Positions 6,258 to 13,839 of a DNA stretch of 18,169 nucleotides are shown here, one piece after another. Both the position numbers and the translations under genes were made by a program. This stretch comes from an uncultured Ancrocorticia sp. (GTDB lineage Bacteria; Actinomycetota; Actinomycetes; Actinomycetales; Actinomycetaceae). Where the stretch lies: positions 1 to 18,169 of the forward strand of contig CAJPTB010000002.1 of NCBI GenBank assembly GCA_905373325.1, written 5' to 3'. The notes beneath the pieces were generated by a model, which was given only the letters and a program-made list of their open reading frames with translations, had not been told where the DNA came from and ran no database searches. How positions within the stretch are numbered: the first letter of the stretch is position 1; each line of letters starts with the position of its first letter.

Positions 6258-7526
6258 CTATCGGCGGCGCAGGTAAGGGTTGTACTTGAGAGAGTTGACG
6301 CGGCAGGAGCATTCGGTGGCGATGCTGACGCCCGAAGCAAGCTTGCCTTCGGCGCGCAGATCGAGCAGTCGTGGCACCACCTTGTCTCTGAGCGTCCAAG
6401 GATCGACGGTGTTGACGTAGATCTTCGTGCCGCCTTCGAAGCCCGCCAGTGTGGAGACCCGCCACTTGAGGAGGATGCGCCAAGGCATCGCCACGTCGGT
6501 GTCGATGGGAGCGCAGTACCATTCCTCGTTTGTGGGGATTCCGCCGCCCGTTGCGGCGTGCATCGCGTGAACCAGGTCGGACATGTGGCGCACCTCGTCG
6601 GGAGTGTGCTCCCAAGGCTGGATCGCCGAAGACCGGCTCCACACTTCGAGCGTGGGGTAGCGATGGCCGAAGCCGACGATCGCGACGGCGCCGTCGTTCT
6701 CAGCGATGACGAGGTTGTGCTTGGCGGCGTAATCGACCCCGGACTCGTTGTAGAGGTTGGGGTTGGCGCGCACGCGTTCGATCTCCACGGTCTGATTGAC
6801 CGATCGCTCGTCGATGGAGACGAGCTGCTTGTGAAGATGGTCGAAGGATGCGCCTGCGGGCTTGAGCCAGTTCTGAAAGACCTGCACGTACGAAACATAG
6901 CGGTTTTGCTGGTAAAGATCGTGCATGGCGTCGATCGTGAGCGTCCAATAGTGGGAATGCTCCTCGGGGGTGAGCGAGCCCGCCCAGGCCAGCTGGGACT
7001 TGTCGGCAGCGCCGTCGAGATAGTGGCGCCGTCCGAGAATGAGATCGTGCCCCCCTCCGAAGAAAGCGGGGGCGCGCTCGGCCATGGCGTCCTCGTTCAT
7101 TCCCGACCCTCGGAGAACCGCTTGGATATGGGCGCGCCCGGCCGGGTCCGCCATGTAGCGCTCCATGCGCTCGCGGGCCGGCCCCGGCATCTGATAGTCG
7201 TAATTCTTCTCCCAGTAGGCGTAGGAGACGATCTCGAAAAGGTTGGGGACCCTGCGGAACTCCCAAGGGTCCGCCAAGCCGTCGACCGGCATCCCTCTGA
7301 CGATCTCCCCGCTGGAAAGGATGCGCGACTTCTCCGGCGGGGTTTCGAGGACGCGGGACTCACAGAAGGTGCATGTGTATCCGAAGTCGGTTATCGGCCC
7401 GGAGTCGGGGGCGGAGGAGGGCAGCGGCCGGTTTCCGCGTCCGGGCACCGTCCAGACGACCGTGCCGGTGAATGGGTTGCGCTGCTTGAGGGTTCCGTCT
7501 GCCATCCGGGTGAGGATGTCTGCCAT
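6258..7526 (-). CDS. DUF4921 / galactose-1-phosphate uridylyltransferase-like protein
   Basis: A 422-residue protein of the HIT-like GalT group, best matching the actinobacterial family DUF4921. Such enzymes act on nucleotide-sugar or sugar-phosphate substrates through a histidine nucleophile. Seen: a possible zinc pair C52-x-x-C55 (YTCTFCE), a GGGHD segment near residue 157, and the motif HLHKQ at 230-234 after GASFD, which corresponds to the HPHGQ active site of GalT with H232 as the expected nucleophile. The family's exact reaction is not settled, so galactose use is not claimed. The ATG directly follows the TAA of the ROK gene (TAAATG), so translation is probably coupled and both proteins likely serve the same sugar route. 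Confidence 0.85.
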   Translation of the reverse strand: MADILTRMADGTLKQRNPFTGTVVWTVPGRGNRPLPSSAPDSGPITDFGYTCTFCESRVLETPPEKSRILSSGEIVRGMPVDGLADPWEFRRVPNLFEIVSYAYWEKNYDYQMPGPARERMERYMADPAGRAHIQAVLRGSGMNEDAMAERAPAFFGGGHDLILGRRHYLDGAADKSQLAWAGSLTPEEHSHYWTLTIDAMHDLYQQNRYVSYVQVFQNWLKPAGASFDHLHKQLVSIDERSVNQTVEIERVRANPNLYNESGVDYAAKHNLVIAENDGAVAIVGFGHRYPTLEVWSRSSAIQPWEHTPDEVRHMSDLVHAMHAATGGGIPTNEEWYCAPIDTDVAMPWRILLKWRVSTLAGFEGGTKIYVNTVDPWTLRDKVVPRLLDLRAEGKLASGVSIATECSCRVNSLKYNPYLRRR

Positions 7527-8462
7527 TTAGCGCCTCGCTAGGTCTGCGGCACCGATGATGCCGGCGTTGTTTCCGAGTGTGGCGAGCTTGACGAGGGGAG
7601 CGGGGCGGAATTCCTTCGCGGTCAGGGACTTTTCGAAGGAAGCGCGCGCGGGAACTGCGAGAAGGTCCCCCGATTCGCTGACGCCGCCCGCGAGGACGAA
7701 GACGTCCGGGTCGATTGCCGCGCTGAGGGTGGCCATTCCGATTCCGATCCATTCGGCTATTTCGGCGAAGCACTCCAGCGCCGCCGGGTCGTCTGCCTGC
7801 GCCGCGCGAGTGACGTCCAGCCCCGTGATCTCGCGGTCGCCCGCCAGTTTAAGCATGCGTGCGCCGTATACGGGCGAATCTGCGGCCAACTGGCGCGCTA
7901 TGCGAACCAGCGCCGTGCCGGAGGCCTGCGCCTCCCAACATCCCAGAACGCCGCAGCCGCACCGCTGGCCTCCCGGATTGACCACGATATGTCCGATTTC
8001 TCCCGCGAATCCTCCGGCCCCGCGCAGGAGGGCGCCGTCGACGATTATCCCGCCGCCGATCCCCGTCCCCACGGTGACGACCACGGCCGACGAGTGCTCG
8101 CTTGCCGCGCCGTACTTGAACTCTCCCCATGCTGCTGCGTTCGCGTCGTTCTCGACGACGACGCGGTGCCCGGTAGCCTGCGAGACCTTCTCGGCCAGCG
8201 GCTCGTTGCGCCACGCCAGATTCGGGGCGAAAACCACGGTTGTGCGCTCGCGGTTGACAAAGCCGGCGGCTCCGATGCCTATGGCTTCGACGTCGTACGA
8301 CCCGGCCAATTCCTTCACGCACTCGCCGATTGTGTCCGCCACTGCATTCGAGCTCGACGCAGGCGTCGGCTTCCGCACGAGGGCAAGTATCTCTCCATTG
8401 TCGTCAACGGCTCCCGCGGCAATCTTCGTGCCGCCGACGTCCACGCCGATGTTCACACGCAT
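7527..8462 (-). CDS. glk: ROK family glucokinase
   Basis: A 311-residue cytoplasmic sugar kinase of the ROK family, expected to phosphorylate glucose with ATP to glucose-6-phosphate. Seen: the N-terminal phosphate-binding motif DVGGTK (8-13), catalytic ENDANAA (N105, D106), the second phosphate loop GTGIGGG (132-138), EIGH (155-158), and the ROK zinc site built from H158 and C168, C170, C175 (RCGCGVLGCWE). Length and motifs fit the actinobacterial glucokinase subgroup rather than the ROK repressors, as no helix-turn-helix domain precedes the kinase. No polyphosphate-specific feature can be judged. It is first in a two-gene operon with the DUF4921 gene. The ATG has a -10 box 6 nt before it and no ribosome binding site, which suggests a leaderless message. 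Confidence 0.92.
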   Translation of the reverse strand: MRVNIGVDVGGTKIAAGAVDDNGEILALVRKPTPASSSNAVADTIGECVKELAGSYDVEAIGIGAAGFVNRERTTVVFAPNLAWRNEPLAEKVSQATGHRVVVENDANAAAWGEFKYGAASEHSSAVVVTVGTGIGGGIIVDGALLRGAGGFAGEIGHIVVNPGGQRCGCGVLGCWEAQASGTALVRIARQLAADSPVYGARMLKLAGDREITGLDVTRAAQADDPAALECFAEIAEWIGIGMATLSAAIDPDVFVLAGGVSESGDLLAVPARASFEKSLTAKEFRPAPLVKLATLGNNAGIIGAADLARR

Positions 8463-8468
8463 GGCTTC

Positions 8469-8474
8469 AGTTTA
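8469..8474 (-). promoter_or_regulatory. candidate -10 box giving a leaderless glucokinase mRNA
   Basis: On the minus strand TAAACT ends 6 nt before the ATG, so transcription should begin at or beside the start codon. The 6-nt gap leaves no room for a ribosome binding site. The -35 region (GTTTTC with a 17-bp spacer) is weak. Confidence 0.45.
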
Positions 8475-8930
8475 GCCGATTCTGGGGCCTCGAAAACGCC
8501 GCGATACGGTTGAAATTCCAACGGCTGCCCCAGGTCGGTTCCTGTCTTAGGCCGACGGCTGCTCGAGCTGATGGCTGCCTCGGCTCGCCGGCTGAATGCG
8601 GAACTTGGCCACGCGCCGGATCGGTATCCGGAGGCCGCCGACGCATCTGTCCATCCCGTGACGGGGCCGATGTGCTGCGATGCGCCCGGGCCTGCAATGT
8701 GAACGGCACTCGCTGTAGACGAGCGGGTTTCCTGCTTGTCTACGGACGATTCGGTTCGCCCTCAAGCCTTCATTGATTCTTTAAGGTCATTAACTCCTGA
8801 AAAGTCAATGGGCACCATTGCCCATAGTGTCGGTTTCGTAGGCGGAGTAGTTTCTTCAGCAATTCGGAGTCCAGCGAATCTTTGCGGTTCGGCGGGCGGC
8901 CACCGAGTCTATCGTGAAAGGGAATGCATC
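8475..8930. other. divergent intergenic region between glucokinase and T7SS effector locus
   Basis: These 456 bp separate divergent transcripts. I see no gene here. The frame of the YbaB-like gene is open back to a TTG at 8736, but the added residues lack a ribosome binding site and family likeness. The left two thirds are GC-rich. The part from about 8765 to 8880 is AT-richer and probably holds the promoter of the effector operon, together with the inverted repeat at 8808-8825. Confidence 0.5.
8808..8825. promoter_or_regulatory. inverted repeat before the T7SS effector operon
   Basis: ATGGGCA CCAT TGCCCAT is a perfect 7-bp inverted repeat about 105 bp before the YbaB-like start. A CATAGT hexamer overlaps its right arm (8823-8828) and could be a -10 box, so the repeat might be an operator. 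Neither role is supported by more than position and symmetry. Confidence 0.35.
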
Positions 8931-9560
8931 ATGGTGGCGAAGGACTTTTCGTCGTTGGCGGCGGCGTTGGCGACGGTTGACGGGCAGGTGGCTCAGGCTC
9001 AGGATGACTTGATGCGAGCGCGCGCACTGCGGGGCGCCGTGGAGCGTTTGCGCGGGCACGGCAAGAGCGCTGGCGGCGAGGTGACGGCGACGGTCAACCA
9101 AGCCGGGGCATTGACGGCGATTCAGTTCTCGGCCGGTGCCTCCGGCGTGTCATTGGACAGGTTGGCCGAGCTGGTCGTGGAGGCGTCGCGTCAGGCCCAT
9201 CGGAACGCGGCGAATCGTTACGCGCGCTTGATGCATGAGACTTTCGGGGCCGATTCGGCCACGGCTGCTGCGGCGTTGGCCGAGGCGGACCGCCTGCTCA
9301 ATGCCGGTCGAGGTTCAAGCGAAGCGCTCGAGGTCTCTACCCGACAGTCGGGTGTGTGGCATCCGGGCGCTCCGAAAGAGCCGACGGAAAGGCCTGCCGA
9401 CGCCGAGCTCCGGGCGGCTGGCGTCAAGGAATCGGGGACACCGAGGCGTTTGGGGCAACCGGGCGGCGGACTGGCGGGCCTGACCGGACGGTCGGGGAGC
9501 GCCGGCGGACGGGCCTTTCGCCGCAGCGGAGAGGACGATGACAAGGGCGGTCAGCCGTGA
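8931..9560 (+). CDS. YbaB/EbfC-like protein of a T7SS effector locus
   Basis: A 209-residue protein. Its first 110 residues match the YbaB/EbfC fold: a helix with ALATVDGQVAQAQDDLMRAR, strands GEVTATVNQAGALTAIQF (about 53-70), and a closing helix LDRLAELVVEASRQAHRNAANRYARL. Canonical YbaB proteins are about 100 residues and bind DNA. Longer versions with a disordered tail, as here (Pro/Gly/Arg/Asp-rich from about residue 125), are often coded just before EspC-like and WXG-type secreted proteins in actinobacteria. A chaperone or regulatory role for the effector is inferred from that context. The ATG at 8931 has AAAGGGA upstream. The stop overlaps the next start by 4 nt (GTGA). Confidence 0.8.
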   Translation: MVAKDFSSLAAALATVDGQVAQAQDDLMRARALRGAVERLRGHGKSAGGEVTATVNQAGALTAIQFSAGASGVSLDRLAELVVEASRQAHRNAANRYARLMHETFGADSATAAAALAEADRLLNAGRGSSEALEVSTRQSGVWHPGAPKEPTERPADAELRAAGVKESGTPRRLGQPGGGLAGLTGRSGSAGGRAFRRSGEDDDKGGQP

Positions 9561-9868
9561 AGAATCTCAATGTCAACCCGCAGGGGCTGCGTGATCATTC
9601 GCGGGCGGTGGACGACGTCGTCGGCGGGGTGTCTAGCGCCCGCAAGGCCTCGGGGGCCACTCTGTCTTCCGACGCTTTTGGGATCATGTGTCAGTTCTTC
9701 GTCCCTCCATTGACGATTGTGAAGATCGTGGCCGACGCGGCGATTGAGGCTGTGGGCGAGTCTCTGGAGGAGACGGCGGCCGGGCTGCGGGGTGCAGCCG
9801 ACGATTTCGAGTCTTCCGACGCCGAGCAGGCCGCCCATATACGCACTGTCGAGACGGGGCTGGCGTGA
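9557..9868 (+). CDS. EspC-like type VII secretion target protein
   Basis: A 103-residue small helical protein like the T7SS EspC family (Pfam T7SS_ESX_EspC), whose members are WXG100-type partners secreted with larger T7SS substrates. Seen: the typical start LNVNPQGLRDHSRAV, the middle block SSDAFGIMC, and a C-terminal helix with AAGLRGAADDFESSD. The last part fits the T7SS export signal YxxxD/E with Phe in place of Tyr (FESSD). The GTG start at 9557 overlaps the YbaB-like stop, and AAGGGCGG lies upstream. It probably pairs with the N-terminal helical domain of the toxin coded next, as a targeting partner; this is inferred from gene order. Confidence 0.82.
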   Translation: MKNLNVNPQGLRDHSRAVDDVVGGVSSARKASGATLSSDAFGIMCQFFVPPLTIVKIVADAAIEAVGESLEETAAGLRGAADDFESSDAEQAAHIRTVETGLA

Positions 9869-9944
9869 AGGCCGCGTCGTTCGCCGAATGCAGGCGGTTG
9901 CTGGCTGACGCAAGCAAGAAGCTCTTATAGGAGGCAAGGCGATC

Positions 9945-11549
9945 ATGGCTGTTTATGCGAAGGCTGCTCGGGGCGAGGACGAGCCGTCGGCCCTGGCGGG
10001 GCTGGGGCTGATCGAGGACGGGGAAGGCCTGACCCAGGCGTTGCAGGCGAAGTCCTGGCTCGCAGGCTCTCTCGCCGGGTTGGGCGGAGCGCTTGACATG
10101 GCCGACCTCGCCCGCGACCCTTTCGGCAAGCTGTTGTCGTGGGGGTTGGCGTGGGTGATCGAGCATTTCTCGCCTTTGAAGGACTGGCTCAACGATCTGA
10201 CGGGCAATCCCGGCGAGGTCCGCGCCTTTTCCCAGACGTGGTCCTCGATCGGGGGCAGCCTGAATGAGAACTCGGCCGTCCTTGCTCGTGCCGTCAACGA
10301 GGACATGGACGGCGCCGAGGGTGTCACGATCGCCGCCTACAGGTCTCATCAAACGGACATGTCCCGGCATATCGGCATGGTCGGAGGCTTGTCCGAGGGC
10401 ATGGCGACGTCGTTGTTGGGGGTCTCGGTGGCGGTGCAGGTCGTCCATGACCTCGTGCGCGACCGCATTAGTGACACGGTCTCTTCCCTGGCGAAGTACG
10501 CCGTCATGGAATTCCTGTCCCTCGGCGCTCTGACGCCGTTCATCATCGAGGACGTCGCGAGCCAGGTTCTCCATTCGGCCACTGTGCTGCGCGGGCACAT
10601 CAAGGATCTGTTCCATTCCGGCCACGCCCTCGGGCAGCTGGCCGACGGGGCGAAGAACGTGCTCACCAAGTTCAAGAACGCTTTGGCCAACCACTCGGGC
10701 GCAGGCGTGCGCAAGGCCGCGGGGCAGGCCGAGCACGCAGCCCCCGCCCTCGCCAACGCCCTCGGCCGAGGCAAATCTTTCAACCCGCCGCCGCCCAAGC
10801 CGCTGGTTCCCGGCGGCAGCGTCGAACGCCGGGCTCTTCACAACGGAGGCAGGCGCGGCAACGGCGCGTATGCGGATTATCATTTTGACAGGAAAGGCAA
10901 CTTCTTGGGCGTGGAGACGGTTCACAGCGGCCGAAACGTCGCCCGCCGCCGCCTGGGAGGAAGCGCCGACGTCGCCGAGCGCAAACTCTATCGGGACATG
11001 AACAAGGGCTCTGTCAGTCCGCTCAAAGATCCCGTCACCGGCCAGATTTATCACTACCAGGCAGGCCACAGGGTCAACTCGCACCTGATCGATCCCGCCC
11101 GCCACCGGATCCTCAACAGCGAGTATGACCCGGCGACCGTCTTTGGCGGCAAGCACGCCGACGCCGCCCCGCACGTCGAACAGATGCGTCAATCCATCGC
11201 CGACCCATCCAACCCGGCCCATGACTGGCAAAGTGCATACGAACAACTCGATCCAGACGGAAAGGAGATTGTGAGCAAGTTGGAGATGAAGGAGACGAAC
11301 CTCAACCTCACCAGCCACGAGAAGCACGTGAATCATCCGGACCTCTATCAGGAGTATGAGCGTTCAATCACCCGCGACTTGCCCGAAGACTCTTGGGTCC
11401 ACACCTATATGGAAGAAACCGGCTCCATCCATGGGCGGCCTGAAATGATTGCTACACGTGTTGATGCAATAACTGCTGAAGGAGTCGGGAAATCTTATCC
11501 TGATCACTCCTTTTCGAATGTAGGTCCTGGATTGGAACCTTTGAAGTAA
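9945..11549 (+). CDS. T7SS polymorphic toxin with C-terminal nuclease-like domain
   Basis: A 534-residue effector with three parts. The N-terminus (1-225) is helical, with the block GNPGEVRAFSQTWSSIGGSL (88-107) and AAYRSHQTDM, the pattern of WXG-type T7SS effectors. Residues 226-280 are a linker and 280-290 a proline-rich hinge (NPPPPKPLVPG). The C-terminus (about 291-534) fits the order of DNA/RNA non-specific endonucleases of the YeeF type: YADYHFDRKGNFLGVE (309-324), YQAGHRVNSHL (371-381) at the place of the catalytic DxGH, ETNLNLTS (450-457) at the metal-binding Asn block, GRPEM (497-501), and FSN near the end. The first Asp of DxGH is Gln here. An AGGAGG precedes the ATG by 10 nt. The last 120 nt are AT-richer than the rest. 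Five immunity-like genes follow. Confidence 0.78.
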   Translation: MAVYAKAARGEDEPSALAGLGLIEDGEGLTQALQAKSWLAGSLAGLGGALDMADLARDPFGKLLSWGLAWVIEHFSPLKDWLNDLTGNPGEVRAFSQTWSSIGGSLNENSAVLARAVNEDMDGAEGVTIAAYRSHQTDMSRHIGMVGGLSEGMATSLLGVSVAVQVVHDLVRDRISDTVSSLAKYAVMEFLSLGALTPFIIEDVASQVLHSATVLRGHIKDLFHSGHALGQLADGAKNVLTKFKNALANHSGAGVRKAAGQAEHAAPALANALGRGKSFNPPPPKPLVPGGSVERRALHNGGRRGNGAYADYHFDRKGNFLGVETVHSGRNVARRRLGGSADVAERKLYRDMNKGSVSPLKDPVTGQIYHYQAGHRVNSHLIDPARHRILNSEYDPATVFGGKHADAAPHVEQMRQSIADPSNPAHDWQSAYEQLDPDGKEIVSKLEMKETNLNLTSHEKHVNHPDLYQEYERSITRDLPEDSWVHTYMEETGSIHGRPEMIATRVDAITAEGVGKSYPDHSFSNVGPGLEPLK

Positions 11550-11631
11550 ATATCTATGGTTTCTTCCGTATTCAGAGCTCCATTCACTATCATGAACACA
11601 CGCCTCCTACAGTTAAAGGAAAGGACAAACT

Positions 11632-12084
11632 GTGACAGTTAACAAGTTCCCGCCGTCGCATGAAATCGACACTCGTTACATGGGACACGTCTTTCAGATC
11701 ATGGAAGACTGCGCGGACGAACGAGCCGACGGGTGGACGAAACTGGGGATGACCGTCAATCAATCCGCCGAAGACCCAAGCGTACTTACTTATATCGCTG
11801 TGGTGTGGAAGGGGAAAAAATACGATAAATGGTTCCCTGAACTTGCTCTTGGAGCGCTTGCAAACCTTTTTTATGATTGGCAACAAGAATTAATTGCGGG
11901 TGGATTCCCCAATTGGACGGCGATGTTCTTTGGTGCTATTTCGCAAGCCGATGGAAACATCCGCACTCTCTGGCTCCCAGAGTATGCTACCGACTATGGT
12001 AAGTGGCAGATCACTCCCGGTGTTCCGAATTGGCCGAAGGTCGAGGCTGAACTTGACAAACTAGCGGCTAGGGCGAAGGGATAG
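11632..12084 (+). CDS. YezG-like immunity protein, copy 1
   Basis: A 150-residue cytoplasmic protein directly behind the toxin, so the best candidate for its cognate immunity protein. The pattern resembles the YezG/DUF600 family, the known partners of Bacillus YeeF-type toxins: DGWTKLGMTVNQ, VVWKGKKYDKWFPE, a helix ALANLFYDWQQELI, then NWTAMFFGAI, DGNIRTLWLPEY and YGKWQI. The start is GTG at 11632, with AGGAAAGGA 7 nt before it, 82 nt after the toxin stop. It is most like copies 3 and 5. It should act by blocking the nuclease domain of toxin from the cell itself or its sisters. Confidence 0.72.
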   Translation: MTVNKFPPSHEIDTRYMGHVFQIMEDCADERADGWTKLGMTVNQSAEDPSVLTYIAVVWKGKKYDKWFPELALGALANLFYDWQQELIAGGFPNWTAMFFGAISQADGNIRTLWLPEYATDYGKWQITPGVPNWPKVEAELDKLAARAKG

Positions 12085-12219
12085 AATCTCGAGCTTCAGC
12101 TTCTCGGGTGCGGCAGGAGTTTTGCACGATCATTGGATTGCTTTCCAAGTAGCCCAGGAAACTCATGTTCAAGCAAGAAGTCCGCGCAGCTCTGCCAGCT
12201 GGACTGATGTGGAACTGAT

Positions 12220-12660
12220 ATGGAACCGCCGAATGAAGAATCGGCCTTGCTAACCCCGCTTCAGGAGGTTGATACCCATTACATGTCGCGAATCGTCGAG
12301 GTTCTAATTCGCAAGGCGAATGAGAACGCCAACGGTTGGACGAAGCTCGGGCTTCTCGCCAATGTCAACGAGGAGGCCGGCACCCTTCTGATGTACAACA
12401 TGGTGGTCTGGAGAGGCGAGTCGTGGGACGACTGGCTGCCGGACCTCGAGATCGAGACGGTCAGCCGTGCGATCGCCCGATGGAGAGAAGGGGCGGGCAA
12501 CATTGGCGAAGCCCCGCTGTGGACGTCTATGTTCCTCGGGGTGACTGCTCAAGGCCACGCCCGCTGGTCGCCGGGTTATGGTGAGGGCTTTGGACAATGG
12601 AAGATCCACACCGATCGTCCGAACAGGCCTGTGGTGGAAGAGGCGTTGCGGGGGCTTTGA
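12220..12660 (+). CDS. YezG-like immunity protein, copy 2
   Basis: A 146-residue homologue of copy 1, clearly diverged. Shared: QEVDTHYMSRIVEVL, NGWTKLGLLANVN, VVWRGESWDDWLPD, a helix near AIARWREGAG, LWTSMFLGV, and the PGYGEGFGQWKI end. Its GC content is higher than that of copies 3 to 5, nearer the genome background. The ATG at 12220 has only a weak ribosome binding site, 135 nt behind copy 1, so it may depend on readthrough from upstream. Divergence from copy 1 suggests it serves against another toxin variant; no second toxin gene is present in the window. Confidence 0.72.
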   Translation: MEPPNEESALLTPLQEVDTHYMSRIVEVLIRKANENANGWTKLGLLANVNEEAGTLLMYNMVVWRGESWDDWLPDLEIETVSRAIARWREGAGNIGEAPLWTSMFLGVTAQGHARWSPGYGEGFGQWKIHTDRPNRPVVEEALRGL

Positions 12661-12693
12661 CCCCTGTTGCGTACCTGCGTGCTTAGCGCGTCA

Positions 12694-12777
12694 ATGTCCG
12701 TTGACGGCACGGTTCAGAACTGGCTGAAGGCGCTGCCTGAAGCCTGGCAAGGAAACCGAGAAAACGAAGATGCTTAA
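12694..12777 (+). other. short open frame between immunity copies 2 and 3
   Basis: A 27-codon frame, MSVDGTVQNWLKALPEAWQG and on, lies in the 131-bp gap after copy 2. It is in frame with copy 2 beyond its TGA. It has no ribosome binding site and no match I know; it may be a remnant of a displaced gene or chance. Confidence 0.2.
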
Positions 12778-12791
12778 CGAAAGGCAAACAG

Positions 12792-13289
12792 ATGCAAAGT
12801 CTGCCCCCGTCTCACGAAATCGACGCTTGCTACATGGGGCATGCTTTAACCGTTCTTGAAGACATGGCCAATGATGTCGCCGAAGGATGGAGCAGACTTG
12901 GTGCCATTATCAATCAACATAAGGATCTCCATGGTATTCGGGTTCATATTCCTTTGATTTGTAGTGGTCAGTTATTTGACCAATGGTTTCCTGGAGGTGC
13001 GATTCAAGCATTTGTTAGTATTTTCAAGGATTGGCAGAAAGATTTAACTGCCAATGGTCTTCTAAACTGGACGGCGATGTTTTTCGGCGCTGTCCCGCAA
13101 CCTGATGGGAACATCCGCACTCTCTGGCTCCCGAATTATGCCGAAGATTACGGCAAGTGGAAGATCACTTTCGATGCTCCAAACTGGCCGAGGGTTGAGG
13201 CCGAGCTCAACATACTTGCTGGCGGGTCTCGAGGGACGAGACGGTCAGCCGTGCAATCGCGTACTGTGCGCGAAAGCGGTCCGCGGTGA
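12792..13289 (+). CDS. YezG-like immunity protein, copy 3, with altered C-terminal tail
   Basis: A 165-residue homologue with the full family pattern: SHEIDACYMGHALTVLEDM, EGWSRLGAIINQ, FDQWFPGG, DWQKDL, NWTAMFFGAV, DGNIRTLWLPNYAEDYGKWKI, and the closing WPRVEAELN. Copies 1 and 5 end within a few residues of that point. Here about 20 extra residues follow (GGSRGTRRSAVQSRTVRESG), coded by a stretch that matches the middle of copy 2 in another frame. The last part of the coding sequence (13115-13169) is identical to copy 5. GAAAGG precedes the ATG at 12792. The TGA overlaps the GTG of copy 4 by 4 nt. Codon use in the first half is clearly AT-richer than in the rest of the window. Confidence 0.72.
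   Translation: MQSLPPSHEIDACYMGHALTVLEDMANDVAEGWSRLGAIINQHKDLHGIRVHIPLICSGQLFDQWFPGGAIQAFVSIFKDWQKDLTANGLLNWTAMFFGAVPQPDGNIRTLWLPNYAEDYGKWKITFDAPNWPRVEAELNILAGGSRGTRRSAVQSRTVRESGPR
13238..13260 (+). repeat. fragment of a copy-2-type immunity gene at the tail of copy 3
   Basis: The 17 bases from 13238 (GAGACGGTCAGCCGTGC) occur exactly in copy 2 at 12454-12470, and 5 of the next 6 match. In copy 2 they code ETVSRA; here they are read in another frame. This looks like the scar of a recombination that removed most of one immunity gene. Confidence 0.65.
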
Positions 13290-13738
13290 CGCGTTTTCAT
13301 AGTCGGCAGCCTCTGAATCTTCATGGACTCTACACCGAGGAGGTTGGCAACATTCTCGAAGCAGCCGCAGATGCGGTTGCTCCTTACTGGTCCAAAGCGG
13401 GAATCTTTGTCAATCAAGTCGTTGATGAGGCCGACAAGGGCAAACTGGTGGGTGTTCATGTGTACGCAGCCCTCATTCGAGACAGTCAATTATTTGAAAA
13501 TTGGATGCCAATTGAGGCTCAGGATGACCTGAACAATGTTCTATATGCTTGGCAACACGATTTAATCTATTACGGCATCGAAAACTGGATGTCAATGTTC
13601 ATTGGTGTCGCAGATCATGACGGCCAAAGACATTCTGTATGGATTCCTGACTACACTGACACATACGGTCCTTGGAAGATCGAAGTTACAGCCTCCGCGA
13701 ACAGGCTGAAGATTGAAGGGGCCCTCGCGGAAGTTTAA
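13286..13738 (+). CDS. YezG-like immunity protein, copy 4 (divergent)
   Basis: A 150-residue homologue, the most divergent of the set. The usual opening SHEID is replaced by QPLNLHGLYTEEVGNIL. The core remains: PYWSKAGIFVNQV, LFENWMPIE, a helix NNVLYAWQHDLI, NWMSMFIGV, HSVWIPDYTDTYGPWKI. The GTG start overlaps the stop of copy 3 by 4 nt, so translation is probably coupled, yet the upstream ribosome binding site is weak. The low GC content is unlike the flanking genome and suggests acquisition by transfer. Divergence from the others suggests specificity for a different toxin. Confidence 0.72.
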   Translation: MTRFHSRQPLNLHGLYTEEVGNILEAAADAVAPYWSKAGIFVNQVVDEADKGKLVGVHVYAALIRDSQLFENWMPIEAQDDLNNVLYAWQHDLIYYGIENWMSMFIGVADHDGQRHSVWIPDYTDTYGPWKIEVTASANRLKIEGALAEV

Positions 13739-13839
13739 TTCATTATACTTGTTTTAGTTAGGTCTACATGCTTTTCGACCTCTCGAAAGTTTGTATTACT
13801 CTAAAATGAGTTTAACAATCTGATTAGTAAATATTAACT
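13739..13839. other. AT-rich spacer before immunity pseudogene
   Basis: This 101-bp stretch has about 28% G+C by direct count, against a clearly GC-rich background. I see no gene. It may be the 3' remnant or promoter of a transferred gene, and marks the array as foreign. Confidence 0.6.

Noticed and set aside
9684..11336. A 550-codon open frame antisense to the toxin
   Set aside because: The toxin has a strong ribosome binding site, domain structure and operon context. The antisense frame shows no recognisable pattern.
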